A DNA stretch of 64,000 nucleotides, taken from NCBI GenBank assembly GCA_943736015.1, contig OX031059.1, forward strand, positions 59,593,159 to 59,657,158. The letters are read 5' to 3'. Of this stretch, positions 10,832-21,137 are shown one piece after another. Every line of letters starts with the position of its first letter. The first letter of the stretch is position 1. The DNA comes from Tridacna crocea. Its lineage: Eukaryota; Mollusca; Bivalvia; Cardiida; Cardiidae. Both the position numbers and the translations under genes were made by a program. Below the pieces are notes generated by a model that had not been told where the DNA came from, ran no database searches, and saw only the letters and a list, made by a program, of their open reading frames with translations.

Positions 10832-11064
10832 TTAACCCTTTTCCACTGACTTTGGCAAAATGGGAAACTTTTGCGGACTGTGTAGATCAAGATTAGACTG
10901 CACAAAACGTGCACTAAACGTGCAGTCTGATCTTCGATCTATCCTGTCCGCTTATTAACACTGATCTTTCTACCTTCCAAAAAGTCTATTGATATGAAGT
11001 GGAAATGGACTGTTAGATTAAGGAAAGAAGCTGAGATAATGTCTTTGGCGGGATAAGTGTTAAT
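10832..11064 (+). mobile_element. MITE-B
   Basis: TTAACCC start and GTGTTAA end. The core palindrome centre is enlarged by a direct repeat of AACGTGCA, giving two copies of the loop base. Confidence 0.8.
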
Positions 11065-11342
11065 GGCAGATGGTCGAATATCGCCTATTCAGTCTCTGTT
11101 CGTTTTCTAATATACTAATAGATCTATGTAGTTTGACAAAGGAGCCAGTGATAGTTCTAGCTGTTGTGTTTAGTGCTGGTTGGATTATACGATTCTTGTG
11201 TTTTGTGTTCCTATATCTTCATTGACCTGGATGAATTCTAATGGTGCGGATTGATGTTCTTTTTTTTTATGATGCTTTGTTTATTTTTACAGCTGTGGTG
11301 ATTTATTTCTCTCATGAAAATAATACTTTTCCAGATTATTTA

Positions 11343-11500
11343 TAATAAAATATTCAGCAAGCCCTTGCATGTAAACGCCAACTATTGCAAAGCCAACGTT
11401 CTTTTCGCCGAAAAAAATCACTATTTCGGCGGACAGTGTAGATTCAAGATCAAAACGTGTTCAAAAGCGAATCAAAGAGCACGCATTGCAGCCTAAGGAT
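11343..11500 (-). mobile_element. MITE-B, degenerate
   Basis: GGCGGACAGTGTAGATTCAAG is present but the second core arm is lost (CAAAACGTGTTC). It ends with GCATTGCAGCCTAAGG, the family arm. Confidence 0.55.
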
Positions 11501-11640
11501 TTAGTGCATAATACAATGTTCTGTTTTAGTTTTATTTAACCCTTTCCCAAACGACACACTGAGCAGGGTGACATGGGTCGATAGTTTTTGGAGAAGTGCT
11601 TTAGTCCCTTTTCTGTCTGTTACTCTAAAAGATATATATG

Positions 11641-11787
11641 ATCTGATATGAGTTGTTTTTTGAGATAAAGAAATATTGAACGTGTCTACAAAAATGTTAT
11701 TAAGCGAGCCTTTTGAGAGCCTAATAACATTTTTTTGTGGACGAGTTTAATAATTTTTTATCTCAAAAACCAATGAGTATCAGATTC
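11641..11787. mobile_element. Palindromic element P
   Basis: An imperfect inverted repeat with arms of about 65 bp: ATCTGATATGAGTTG...TTTTTTGAGATAAA and TTTTTATCTCAAAAACC...GAGTATCAGAT. The middle has AATGTTATTAAG / CTAATAACATT. Single copy in this window. Confidence 0.7.
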
Positions 11788-12279
11788 TTTTTATTACATT
11801 ACTGTATAAGAAGACTTATTTTCCAAAAGGTGTTAAACTAGAGGCATACACGTATCATGTGTAGTGAAATTTACATGAAGCCTGGATGCTTATTTTGACA
11901 GGTACATTGAGAGCGAAAAATAGTTCCGGAAAAACTTGCATATATTGATTTTGTTTTGAGTCTATACAAGTGACTAAATTAACAACTTTATCACCATTAA
12001 GAATTTTGACCACTGATTTCCATTTAGGAACCTTGGTCAGTAATGCTTTAGACTGAAGCGTATAATTACAGATTGTTGACCATATACAGCACTGTTTTCT
12101 TACCTCAAACTTGTGTGAGACAAGAAATTTCGAAATAGCTGTATTACATTGAAAACAAGAAGAGTTATGTGATAAAATCCTGTAAGGGCAGGTCGTTATG
12201 TCATATGATAAATGTTATTTAGTACTTTATTTAGTCAGGAGAATCAGTTTCAGGCTTAATTTTAGACAGTGGTAAATCC
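11788..12279. other. Unassigned DNA
   Basis: Nothing recognised. Confidence 0.4.
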
Positions 12280-12487
12280 TTAACTTGCTAAAAAAAGTTA
12301 AATTAAACTTTCAGGCCTTTAGGAAAAACATAAAGGTTGCTATTTCAAATTTATTTTTGAAGAGAAAATACCTCCTAAACAGACATTGTGGAGTCAAGAT
12401 CAGATTGCACGTTCTGTGCAGTGTGATCTTGATTCACACTGTCTGCAAAATGTTCTACCGTCACGCCCAGCAACCCAAAAGTTAATA
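12280..12487 (-). mobile_element. MITE-B
   Basis: Core GATCAGATTGCACGTTCTG / CAGTGTGATCTTGATTCAC near 12405-12440; right end AAAAGTTAA. Confidence 0.75.
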
Positions 12488-12504
12488 CAACAACAGCAAG
12501 AATT

Positions 12505-12733
12505 TTAACCCTTTACCACACAATCCCTACTTTTGACGAACCTGAGAAAGAAGCCTTTAGAAAACATTGTGGGAAAAGGAGAAAATGCTGGTAACCAGCA
12601 TTTTCTCCTTTGCGCACAATGTTTTCTTCCTTTCACAAAACAAATTTCAAGTTTCCAGGCACTTTTATTTTGTCGTCTGGAAATGCTTTCGATTTGGACA
12701 AACCTTAAATTTTGTCTTTTGGTAATGAGTTAA
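12505..12733 (+). mobile_element. MITE-A
   Basis: Both TTAA ends present. The core centre is GGTAACC; one arm has TTTGCGCACAATG instead of TTTTCCCACAATG. Confidence 0.92.
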
Positions 12734-13035
12734 GGTGTCAGTTCCATTCATTCCGAACAGGATGTTTGCATTTGACAAGTACCGTATATTCATGCAGTTG
12801 ACATTGGTATGAACCTGAATTTATTTCCAAACAGCTTTCTAGCCGGAACGTAATTCTTGTCCAAAATAACACAAACAGACGCAAAAAGAAATATTTCTGA
12901 GTTAATAAAATGTATTTTTGGACGATTCAGAGAACTATTTTCCAACACGTACTCTAAAAAAACGCTTAATTTGGATTCGAAAACTTTGTCTTATTTTCAG
13001 AAATATGTAGAGAAATAACCTCAAGCTTTTTAAGA
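12734..13035. other. Unassigned DNA
   Basis: Nothing recognised. Confidence 0.4.
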
Positions 13036-13131
13036 CAGTATGTGTTACGGTAATTCAGAAAGACAGACAGGAAAACTATTCAGTCTGTCAGATCACCGGT
13101 TAGGTATTCAGTTCGAAGCCAGCCAGTCGAA

Positions 13132-13190
13132 CGATGACCACAGACATACAGACAGACAGACAGCAGACAGACAAACGGACGGACGGAAGT
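13132..13190. repeat. CAGA / ACGG simple repeat
   Basis: ACAGACAGACAGACAGC followed by ACGGACGGACGG. Confidence 0.75.
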
Positions 13191-13241
13191 CTTACAAACA
13201 TAGCAGTTCGCAACAAACGCAAATCTGAAATACAAACTGCA

Positions 13242-13285
13242 TCTGGTGGGATTCGAACCCATGCGGACAAGATCCTTGTCCTTTT
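13242..13285 (-). mobile_element. tRNA-like head fragment (B box)
   Basis: The minus strand reads CGCATGGGTTCGAATCCCAC, a good B box. The expected A-box position is occupied by the neighbouring MITE-A, so this is the remnant of a SINE or tRNA pseudogene. Confidence 0.45.
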
Positions 13286-13293
13286 ATCCGTGG

Positions 13294-13505
13294 TTTATTC
13301 CTATCCGAAACAACAAACTTTTGGACTAGACCAAACTGAAAGCATTTGCAGACGACAATTCAACTCTTGCTGAAAAGATGATTTCTGTCTATGATAGGGT
13401 AGAAAACATCGCTGGTTACCAACATTTTCTCCTTTTCCCACGATGTTTTCAAAAGGCTACTGTTCCAGACCCGTAAAAACAAGGGATTGTTTGGGAAAGG
13501 GTTAA
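13294..13505 (-). mobile_element. MITE-A, core-deleted
   Basis: GACTAGACCAAACTGAAAGC arm and right end GTTTGGGAAAGGGTTAA are present. The first core arm is shortened to AAAACATCGCTGGTTACC. Confidence 0.75.
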
Positions 13506-13616
13506 AAGACCAATCATAACTACTGAGCTAAAGAGATATCTCCATTACGCAGTTGTTACCTTTTGTATTTAGATCAGAACGAAGCCATGCATGAAGGAGT
13601 GGTCTCCCGTATGAAC

Positions 13617-13682
13617 GGACGGAATGACGGATGGACTAACAAACGGACGCACGGACGGACCGACAAACAGACAGACAGAGAG
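13617..13682. repeat. ACGG / CAGA simple repeat
   Basis: Imperfect ACGGACGG, ACAAACGGACGC and ACAGACAGACAG runs. Confidence 0.65.
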
Positions 13683-14330
13683 GCGCACAGCTTCACAAAT
13701 AGAATAACAGAATTCCTGTACATGAATTGAAAATCTGGTAGTATAAAAAATCTGGTAGAAAGAAACAGGTAGGCAACTTTAAAAACAGAACCATAAAAAC
13801 GATATTAGAATGATCAAACGAAGTTACACAAAGATATTACGCGATAATACACAAGGAATCCATAAACATTATACAGCTGAACTCTGAGGAAAGAAAGATG
13901 ATAAAAAAATGTCTTATTGGGTAACTGATACGCTCTATAATCCATAACTTAATTAGATTTGTCTAGATAACAAAAAACGCATCATGAATAATTTACGCGC
14001 ATGTCATAATTTAAGAATCAACAAGGGAGCCGAAGAATAAACGATCCCATCTGCCGGGACTATTTTTTTTTTGTTATTTTCTAATTGAAATTTTAAATCT
14101 TGATTGCATTTTCTGTTGGAATTCCGGAGTGTTTGGATAAAAAAAAAAATGTGTTTTAAATTTGGATTTAAAAGAGAGATACAAGCTTGTAATAGCTGAT
14201 CCGGCATTAGCTTGTTACTTTGTTGAGCGGATATATGGAATCTTGGTGATTTTCTTGTAGTGGAGTTCATTTCGTTTTTACGACATCAATTATTTTTTGT
14301 ATATTGGATTTTCTTCCTCTTCGTCCTGGT
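13683..14330. other. Unassigned AT-rich DNA
   Basis: A minus-strand open frame at 14004-14270 is AT-biased and has no recognisable domain. Confidence 0.4.
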
Positions 14331-14460
14331 TTAACCCATTACCATTCATACTTACTTTTAGTACAAGTAATTCAGTAGAGACAGAATAGATATTATGAAG
14401 AAAAGCATTTTCTCCTTTTCCCACAATATTTTCTAAGGTTTCTTTCTCAGTGTCGACAAA
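14331..14460 (+). mobile_element. MITE-A fragment
   Basis: TTAACCCATTACCATTCATAC left end plus a single core arm (CATTTTCTCCTTTTCCCACA). Confidence 0.6.
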
Positions 14461-14534
14461 GTAAAAGCAGATCCTGAATTAACTTTGTTTCAGGAGGTTG
14501 TAACTTGACACTTTACGCGCCACAGGCAACACGA

Positions 14535-14622
14535 CGACTTTCAATTACGAACGGCATAGATCAAGATTAGACTGCACAGAACGTGCAGTTTGATCTTCGA
14601 TTTATGACGTCTGCTTGTTCAG
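14535..14622. mobile_element. MITE-B core fragment
   Basis: GATTAGACTGCACAGAACG / GTGCAGTTTGATCTTCGAT hairpin; ends not identifiable. Confidence 0.65.
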
Positions 14623-14705
14623 GCTAGCCAATATGATATAATATTGAAATTTCTCTGAGTTTCGATTTATTCTGTTTTCGGCTATCGAAAGTGGTTGAGT
14701 TTTAT

Positions 14706-14860
14706 TATTGAGCCATGCTCTGTGAAAAGGAGTCTTACCGTATATGCAAAAAGTATCGACCCAGGTAAGACTGCACGAATCGCGCAGGCTTACCTGGGCC
14801 GAAACTTTATGCTATTTTGTCAATTTTCTGCAGCTCAGAGGACCAGTGTACATCGTTTAT
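14706..14860 (+). mobile_element. MITE-J, partial
   Basis: GAGCCATGCTCTGTGAAAAG left end, then CCCAGGTAAGACTGCACGA / GCGCAGGCTTACCTGGG. Right end absent. Confidence 0.75.
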
Positions 14861-14917
14861 CAGTCGGCTGTTACACCAAACGGGTTTCATGTACCCATGA
14901 TACAATAACGACTTGCT

Positions 14918-15211
14918 TTTTATTTCATGCTTTCCAGTAGGATATCGAGAAATAGCAGTGAAAATATTTTTCGATATTCCACGGATACGACCATTGAAAA
15001 TAGCGATTTCATGTTCCTGTTGCCTCGATAAATTGTACGTGCCTCACAACCAGATGGAAATATGACGTCATTTACCTTACACTTCTCGTGCTTGACGTAA
15101 TATTGTAATTCATTGCTATGTGGGAGGGGTACGCCACGGGGAATAACGAAAAAGAACTGAACTGGATTTTGATAAAGCTCCTCTCAGAAATGATTAAAAG
15201 CATGAAATAAA
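14918..15211 (+). mobile_element. Element R, copy 1
   Basis: Terminal inverted repeats TTTATTTCATGCTTT and AAAAGCATGAAATAAA. The interior has ATATGACGTCATTTACC and CTTGACGTAATATTG, shared with the copy at 29698. Confidence 0.75.
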
Positions 15212-15235
15212 CAGAATTTTTTTATGCAGTGAAAG

Positions 15236-15342
15236 ATTGAAATTTATTTCATCTGGAGAACACAATCGGTAATATTTTACTGGTGGCTGCACCACTCGTA
15301 AAAATATAACAGACGATGTTCACTCGATGAAATAAATTTCGA
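15236..15342. mobile_element. Palindromic element T
   Basis: Ends GATTGAAATTTATTTCATC and GATGAAATAAATTTCGATC. Middle arms are AATATTTTACTGGTGG and CACTCGTAAAAATAT. Confidence 0.65.
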
Positions 15343-15500
15343 TCACCGAAAAAAACAAAACAAACAAATATCTTCTATGTATTATGCATCAGGGAGATGC
15401 AAAAACCCTTCGACCCCCCCCCACACACACACACCTTTTTCAGTGAATGGCTCATGTATATTTTGGCGTCGAAGAGGCTGAAGCCTCGAAAACAATATCA

Positions 15501-15692
15501 GACAGCTCCAGATAAGAGGGAATGATAGAATTCTAAATCCATTATTTCTGTTGAAACCCTATGGTGTGGGTACTCATTAGAATCGTCTCGACGAGACGAT
15601 TCTAATGAGTACCCACAACATAGGGTTCAGAAGAGAATAACTGATATTTTCAATTTTGAAATCAAAATCACTCCCTCTATCTATAGCTCTGG
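15501..15692. mobile_element. MITE-F
   Basis: CAGCTCCAGATAAGAGGGA and TCCCTCTATCTATAGCTCTG ends; centre ATCGTCTCGACGAGACGAT. The direct repeat TATCA at 15496-15500 and 15693-15697 fits a 5-bp target duplication. Confidence 0.85.
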
Positions 15693-15893
15693 TATCACAA
15701 ACAGACAAACAAAACCTCTTCTGTTACAAGAGACAATCTCTTCCCAATGTGACACCAGTGCAGACAAAAATCAATGAACTCGTCTAGTTGAAAAACTGTA
15801 GACAGGAGAGAGAGCGAGAGATAGAAAAAAACCCATCACATATATATTGGAAGAGGGAGAGAGAGTCTAAACTTACAAGTTCGCCGGCAAATC

Positions 15894-16267
15894 ATGTTGT
15901 CAAAAGGCATCATGCAAGATAATAAACCCGTGAAGGCTTGCAAACAGTTTAAAACGTGCACCGGCTCTCCGATTATCTACACGAAGTTTAAGAAATCACG
16001 TGGAATTTATTACCCTGTTTCGAAGCCTCACAACTGTTCCAAAAACATTAAAAAAGGTAAAAAACTCAAACGGTGTTGCATAGTGTACTCAAGAACCTAT
16101 GGGCGTGAAGTGTATGGGAATATAGATATCTGGCCGGAGGAATCCGAGAGGGATAAAGTGGTGAAAATAAGTGAGGACGTAACGCACATTCCTGATGAAT
16201 GTGAATGTGAGGAGACCTCACTTGAATCTCTAACGGATTATTCTACGGATAAACCGGACGAAGATGG
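15894..16267 (+). CDS. Exon 1 (start-codon exon) of unrecognised gene
   Basis: ATG at 15894 (A at -3), with an in-frame TAG about 70 bp upstream, opens a 124-codon frame that ends exactly at a consensus donor, GTAAGT at 16268-16273; reading on hits TAA at once. The protein is Lys- and Cys-rich in its first half (Cys at about 17, 22, 48, 61, 62) with basic clusters such as Lys-Lys-Gly-Lys-Lys-Leu-Lys-Arg, then acidic with Asp-Glu-Cys-Glu-Cys-Glu-Glu and a Ser/Thr/Asp tail. No signal peptide or membrane segment is seen and I do not recognise the family. The exon ends in phase 2, matching the exons at 39292 and 59379. A TATATATT sequence near 15841 could be a TATA box, but an upstream exon is also possible. 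Confidence 0.6.
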
Positions 16268-16307
16268 GTAAGTGAAGACGAAAGACTATAATCATTCATC
16301 GATATTG

Positions 16308-16572
16308 TGAGCCATGCCCTGTGAAAAGGGGGCTTAATGCATCTGCGAAAAGTTTCGCCCCAGGTCAGCCTGCGCAGTCCGCGCAGGCTGACCTGATTCG
16401 AAACTTTTCGTGATTTATCAATTTTGTGTATGTCATAGGACCAGCCTATCTCATGATTGAGTTGTTTGTTTAAAAAAGTGAATATTGTGGACCCATGAGT
16501 ATGTGATGACTTGCTCGCTACCAAAGATGACGGAAATGCATTAAGCCCGCTTATGTCAGAGCGTGGCTTATT
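16308..16572 (+). mobile_element. MITE-J
   Basis: GAGCCATGCCCTGTGAAAAG left end and the near-perfect palindrome CAGGTCAGCCTGCGCAG / CGCAGGCTGACCTG. The right end (ATTAAGCCCGCTTATGTCAG, AGCGTGGCT) lies after a 100-bp unfamiliar middle. It sits 40 bp downstream of the exon 1 donor. Confidence 0.8.
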
Positions 16573-16670
16573 TACAGATTTCTTTTTTGGTTTAGTACTT
16601 AATTCTAAGACTAGTCATCTGAATGGACACTACGCTTTGTCCTGGCTAGTAAGATGCCTCAATGTTGTAT

Positions 16671-16922
16671 TTAACCCATTACCACAATCATAATTCCTAC
16701 TTTTGACGACCTTGAGAAGGAAGCTTTTTTTAAAAACATTGTAGGAAAAGGGGAAAATGCTGGTAACCAGCATTTTCTCTTTTAAAAACATTGTAGGAAA
16801 GGAGAAAATGCTGTTAACCAGCATTTTCTCCTTTTCCAACAATGTTTTCTACCGGCTGGAAACAAATTTCAGTTTTTGCGTAACGTTTATTTTCTCGTCT
16901 ACATGTGCTTTAAAGGGTTGAA
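16671..16922 (+). mobile_element. MITE-A with doubled core
   Basis: TTAACCCATTACC start. The core hairpin occurs twice in tandem (about 16734-16786 and 16787-16853), joined at TTTTCTCTTTTAAAAACATT. Right end is AAAGGGTTGAATT. Confidence 0.85.
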
Positions 16923-17157
16923 TTATGATTTTGCACGGTATGAATCACGCTGAACCCATTACGATGGGCTGCCAAGAAAGAAGTATTTTCTGACAGAAAT
17001 ATTATATAACTTAGGCTCTTTTGAAACTCACTCCTCACAAGATCATCAAGTGCCTTTGATTTTAGGGACTTCGGAGAAAAATCGTAACCCTTGTCCTAAT
17101 ATAAAAGTGATATGAAACTTTCGAGCCTATAGTAAAAAAAACTCGAAAAATTCTATT

Positions 17158-17599
17158 TTAACCCTTAGGGTTCTAACTGCGGCTCACTGACCTTTCACGG
17201 ACAGTGGAGATCAAGATCAGTATGCACAGAAAGTGCAGTCTGATATTAGATCTACACTGTCCGATAAGGGTATACTATGCCCCAAATTTATAACTTTGGA
17301 AAAGCAATATTTGGGCAGGGCTCCAAAGAGAGGGAGTGACTTTGACTTCAGAGAGAGTGATTTTGATTTCAAGATTAAAAAAAGAAAAGAAAAAAGAATT
17401 ATTCTCAACAAAAGCCTACGTTGTGGATAGACATTAGAATCGTCTCGTCGAGACGATTCTAATGAGTACACACAACATAGGGTTTGGAAGACAAATAATG
17501 ATTTGAAATACCGCCACTCCCTCTTATCTGGAGCTCTGTTTGGGTTTTTACCCTAGAATTGTAAAATTTTAAGTTATTCAGCAAGATAAAAAAGGTTAA
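17158..17599 (+). mobile_element. MITE-B interrupted by MITE-F
   Basis: TTAACCCTTAGG start, core GATCAGTATGCACAGAAAG / GTGCAGTCTGATATTAGAT. The right arm is broken at AATATTTGGG and resumes at TTTGGGTTTTTACC, ending AAAAAGGTTAA. Without the insert it is a normal-length copy. Confidence 0.8.
17316..17538. mobile_element. MITE-F nested in MITE-B
   Basis: CAGGGCTCCAAAGAGAGGGA and CCCTCTTATCTGGAGCTCTG ends. TTTGGG at 17310-17315 and 17539-17544 is the target duplication. Centre is ATCGTCTCGTCGAGACGAT. Confidence 0.85.
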
Positions 17600-17740
17600 A
17601 CTTATTTTATCATGAAAGATCATCTCCTTATCGGACAGTGTAGGTACAAGATCAGACTACACGTTCTGTGCAGTCTGATCTTGGTCTACACTTTCCGTAA
17701 AAAGGTCAATGAGTCGCGCTTAGTCAAGCCTTAGGGTTAA
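17596..17740 (-). mobile_element. MITE-B sharing TTAA with its neighbour
   Basis: Begins in the TTAA that ends the previous copy. Core GATCAGACTACACGTTCTG / CAGTCTGATCTTGGTCTAC; ends CCTTAGGGTTAA. Confidence 0.8.
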
Positions 17741-18191
17741 CACGGATACCCATTCTTGGGCCAATTTTATCTGTAACAGAAAGACTACTTACTATCTTAT
17801 TTAAAGATAATACCATTCTGATAGAAAACAGCTATTTCCACAATAATATTATCCCCAAAAAGTTGCTATGATTGAAAATGAGTATTGTTGTACTACTTTG
17901 ACCAAGCCACTTTTTCCATTTTTTCTTCTTAGAATTATCATTTGTAAATCTAGGGACACTCTATTCTCATTACAAAGGGAGATAATTATTACCTCCCTTT
18001 TCTGAAACTAACAAAAATATCAAAAAGATAATTTCAAGATGGACATCAAAGGAATTTCTGGTCAGTTAATAATGAGCAAAAATATGATATCAGTTTAAAT
18101 GCTTTTCTATCAACTAATAAGAACTTTCATTCCATTTTGCACTAGAAGCGTTAGGATAGTAATACTTTAAGCAACATTAAAAACACAAGAT
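17741..18191. other. Unassigned DNA with a small hairpin
   Basis: AAAGGGAGATAATTATTACC followed by TCCCTTT (about 17976-18002) forms a short hairpin. Nothing else recognised. Confidence 0.4.
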
Positions 18192-18372
18192 CAGAGCTCC
18201 AGGTAAGAGGAAGTGATGGTATTTTAAATCTTTTATTTCTCTTTCAAAACCTACGTTTTGGGTGTTCATTAGGATCTTCTCGATGAGACGATTCTAATGA
18301 GCACCCATAACATAGGTTTAGTGGAGAAGAATTAATATTTTCAGTTTTGAAACCAAAATCACTCCTACTGCA
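18192..18372. mobile_element. MITE-F, right end eroded
   Basis: CAGAGCTCCAGGTAAGAGG left end and hairpin CACCCATAACATAGG versus CCTACGTTTTGGGTG. The right end stops at CACTCCTACTGC. Confidence 0.75.
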
Positions 18373-18432
18373 AGATTCTTTATGATACGACCAGTGATCT
18401 CTGTTTGAAAAATAAGGGTAAAATTGTCTAAT

Positions 18433-18660
18433 TTAACTATTTACTACACAATCCCGACTTTTGACGACCCTGAGAAAGAAACCTATAGAAAAGATTGTGG
18501 GAAAAGGAGAAAATGCTGGTAACCAGCATTTTCTCCTTTTCCCACAATATTTTCTACCCTTTCAAAATCAGAAATCATCATATTAAGAAGATTACATTTG
18601 TTGTCTGCATATGCCGTAAATTTAGTCTAGTCAAAAAATTGTCATTTGGTAAAGAGTTCA
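18433..18660 (+). mobile_element. MITE-A
   Basis: Intact core with GGTAACC centre; ends TTAACTATTTACTACAC and TTGGTAAAGAGTTC. Confidence 0.88.
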
Positions 18661-18790
18661 GTCTTTAACAATCAATCACCGTTACTTTTGCGACGATGGG
18701 CAAAAAAATTCTTTCAAACATCATTTGAAAAGGTGAAAATGCTGGTTATCACCAGTTTCTCCTTTTTTCACGATATTTTTAAGCCCTTTC
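18661..18790 (-). mobile_element. MITE-A, degenerate
   Basis: AAAAGGTGAAAATGCTGG and CAGTTTCTCCTTTTTTCACG arms around TTATC. It abuts the previous copy. Confidence 0.5.
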
Positions 18791-19322
18791 TTAAAGGTGG
18801 CCCTTAAGATTTTGGGGCGAAAATTCGACAAGAATACAAAAAGATCCTCCTTATACTCCCAAATCCTTTTAATTTTCATTCATAAGAAACCCAGTAGTCG
18901 AAAACCATCCGACCACAAAGAAATTGGAGATTTACTACAGCCCAGGTCGATTCCGACGGGAAACACGATCTATTTTTACAACTCGCTCATTTACAAACTG
19001 GAAATATACAGACGAAGCATCAAACATAACATCCGACGAAGATGAAAAATAGTTACATGTTTGTTAGGTTATGGAATTTCAGAGTCATTAGTCACGTGCC
19101 AGTCACTTAACATTCCCACAATGCGTTTTTTATTTTTGGCGGGAAATCTAAAAATAGTTTAAGAGGGTACGTAGCCTTTTAAGGGAATACCATAAAAAAA
19201 ACTTTGTAATTTTGTGATTCTTAATTATTGATGATTTGTATTGTTTTTTTCATATAAATATCAGTAATATATATATATTTTAATTTGGTGGGATGTGAAA
19301 ATTCTAAATGCCCACCTTTAAC
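18791..19322 (+). mobile_element. Element L, copy 1
   Basis: Ends TTAAAGGTGGCCC and GCCCACCTTTAA. It contains TAGTCACGTGCCAGTCAC, GGCGGGAAATCTAAAAATAG and an AAGAGGGTACGTAGCCTTTT palindrome, all shared with copies at 43014 and 61347. No transposase. Confidence 0.85.
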
Positions 19323-19574
19323 AAATTCTATATTATGAGACACGTCTGATTTGAGGGTATTGTACAATATACAAGCTCCCTCGTTCAGAAAGGAAGGGCA
19401 AACAAGGAAACAAATTGCACATGATTGATGTTTACAGGCTGTTTCTGGGAGAAAATTGTGGGTTGTAAAAATAGTATTAGAATCGCCAAGCACACTACAT
19501 CATGTTACGAATTTCCTTTTCTATCACTATTTTGGTGTGTTTAAATGACAAATTTAGGATGCAGCAAACAATTT

Positions 19575-19680
19575 TGTCTGTTCAGATATTGTAGATAAAA
19601 GATCAGACTGCCCAGAATGTACTATCTGATCTATGTACGGTACCATGCAATCAAAGAGAGAGAGAGAGAGAAAAAGAAAA
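19575..19680. mobile_element. MITE-B core fragment followed by a (GA)n run
   Basis: AGATCAGACTGCCCAGAATG with a broken second arm (ACTATCTGATCTATG), then AGAGAGAGAGAGAGAG near 19653. Confidence 0.55.
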
Positions 19681-19824
19681 ATTTTGCGTGACTGACGTTA
19701 ACAAGCTGGATCTTGGAGAAAATTGAAGGTTGTGAGGACTTACTGGTACGCCAGAAACACAAGGCAATGTAATCAGTGTCTGTTTCAATTATGATTTGTT
19801 ATGTTTCTTTGTAGAACAGAACAA

Positions 19825-20033
19825 AATAAAATGTTTAAACTTAAAAGCCTAGTAAATGCTAAAAATAAACACTACAGATGATAACATGTCTTTAATCTTA
19901 AATCCTGTCATATAGAAATATGCAAATTATTGTGAAAATGGCAACTTGTTGTTGTATGGTCGTTCCAAGTGTAAGTAAGTCACTGGCAGAAAATTTATAT
20001 TCTAAACTTGGGTAAAAAGTTGCCAGGGCCGGT
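19825..20033. repeat. Local duplication, unit 1
   Basis: Shares GTCATATAGAAATATGCAAA, TTGTATGGTCGTTCCAAG and TCTAAACTTGGGTAAAAAG with 20239-20677. This unit lacks the MITE-C present in the other. Confidence 0.75.
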
Positions 20034-20226
20034 AATTACCAACCATTCTTTAGAACGTTCTTTGTGTTATCCTCCAGAATTTTCTACATTTGTAAGTAAC
20101 ACATCTTCTGATTGGCTAAACCGAATAGTTTAGCCAATCAAAAGTTGTGTTACTTACCAATTTAGGAAACCTTGGAGAACAAGACTTAGAATATTGTCAA
20201 GAATGGTTGGTGAATACTGGCCCAGG
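20034..20226. mobile_element. Palindromic element H, copy 1
   Basis: Ends CCAACCATTCTTTAGAAC and CAAGAATGGTTGGTGAATAC. Centre arms are GATTGGCTAAACC and GTTTAGCCAATC, each containing a CCAAT pentamer. Confidence 0.8.
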
Positions 20227-20238
20227 TCGCATTGTTTA

Positions 20239-20677
20239 TAAAATGTTTTAGAGTTAAAAGCCTACTTGCTGCCAAAAACAAACAATACAGGTATCAAAAT
20301 GTCTTTAAATTTAAATCTTGTCATAATTGGCTTGCAATACACTAAAAGGGACATTCGGACATCTGCGTAAATTGTCGTGTCGGATGAGCCTGCTCAGTCC
20401 GCGCAGGCTAATCCGAGACGGCACTTTAGTATACTACATTAGATTTTGTGCTACAGTGAACATGTACAAAACAGAAAATGACATAAAAACGAAAAGTGTC
20501 GTCTTGGATCAACATGCGCGGAGTGGGCAGGCTGATCCAAGTTTACGCAGATGTCCGAATGCCCCTTTTCGCGTGTTGCAAGCCATATAGAAATGTGCAA
20601 ATTATTGTATGGTCGTTCCAAGTTAAGTAAGTCAGTAGTAGAAAATTTAAATTCTAAACTTGGGTAAAAAGTTGTAA
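20239..20677. repeat. Local duplication, unit 2, carrying a MITE-C
   Basis: Same sequence as 19825-20033, but split at GTCAT by MITE-C (20329-20584); the unit resumes at ATAGAAATGTGCAAATTATT. Confidence 0.75.
20329..20584. mobile_element. MITE-C
   Basis: GGCTTGCAA / TTGCAAGCC ends. Two separate hairpins: GAGCCTGCTCAGTCCGCGC and ATGCGCGGAGTGGGCAGGC regions, each flanked by AGTGTCGTC-like arms. The unoccupied paralogue at 19912 shows the insertion point. Confidence 0.85.
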
Positions 20678-20888
20678 GGTCGCTTTATTTACTTTTTACC
20701 TAGCTGTAAATTTCATTTTTCCACCTGCGACAATCACTAGGACCGACTGACAGTACAAAATCAGATTTTCATCTTTACAATAATTTCCATATTTTCTTAT
20801 AACACTACTATGACTACAATGATAAAATGAATTTTTTATCTCCTTGTTGTTTATTTTTTGGCCTGTACATGGCCTTTAAGTAATTGCA

Positions 20889-21137
20889 CTTACCTTCGCC
20901 AATCTGTAAATTTTCCCAATTTGAAAGCATGAGCAATCGACAAATTAAATATGTCTCGAACGACGGAAATCGAAATTGAAGGGGTAGAAAACATTGTGGG
21001 AAAAAAAGAAAATGCTGGCTACCATGCAGTATTTGTTTCTGTTATCACTAATACTCATTCTAAAGTCAATCCTGCCATTGTCCTATGCAAAGTATGGACA
21101 AGTGCAAAATGTTTTGTTGTCTGGGTAAGGATTTAAT
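20889..21137. mobile_element. MITE-A variant with two like arms
   Basis: Both outer arms resemble the family's right arm: CCAATTTGAAAGCATGAGC on the left, TATGGACAAGTGCAAAATG on the right. Only one core arm (AAAACATTGTGGGAAAAAA) survives. Confidence 0.6.

Noticed and set aside
8287..15893. Joining the CxxC exon to exon 1 through an AG at 15878-15879
   Set aside because: The phase would match (1 + 2 bases), but the sequence before that AG is purine-rich, so it is a poor acceptor; the match can be chance.
18797..19045. Open frame in element L with similar frames in copies 2 and 3
   Set aside because: Copy 3 aligns in frame but contains a stop, and changes occur at all codon positions, so coding constraint is not supported.
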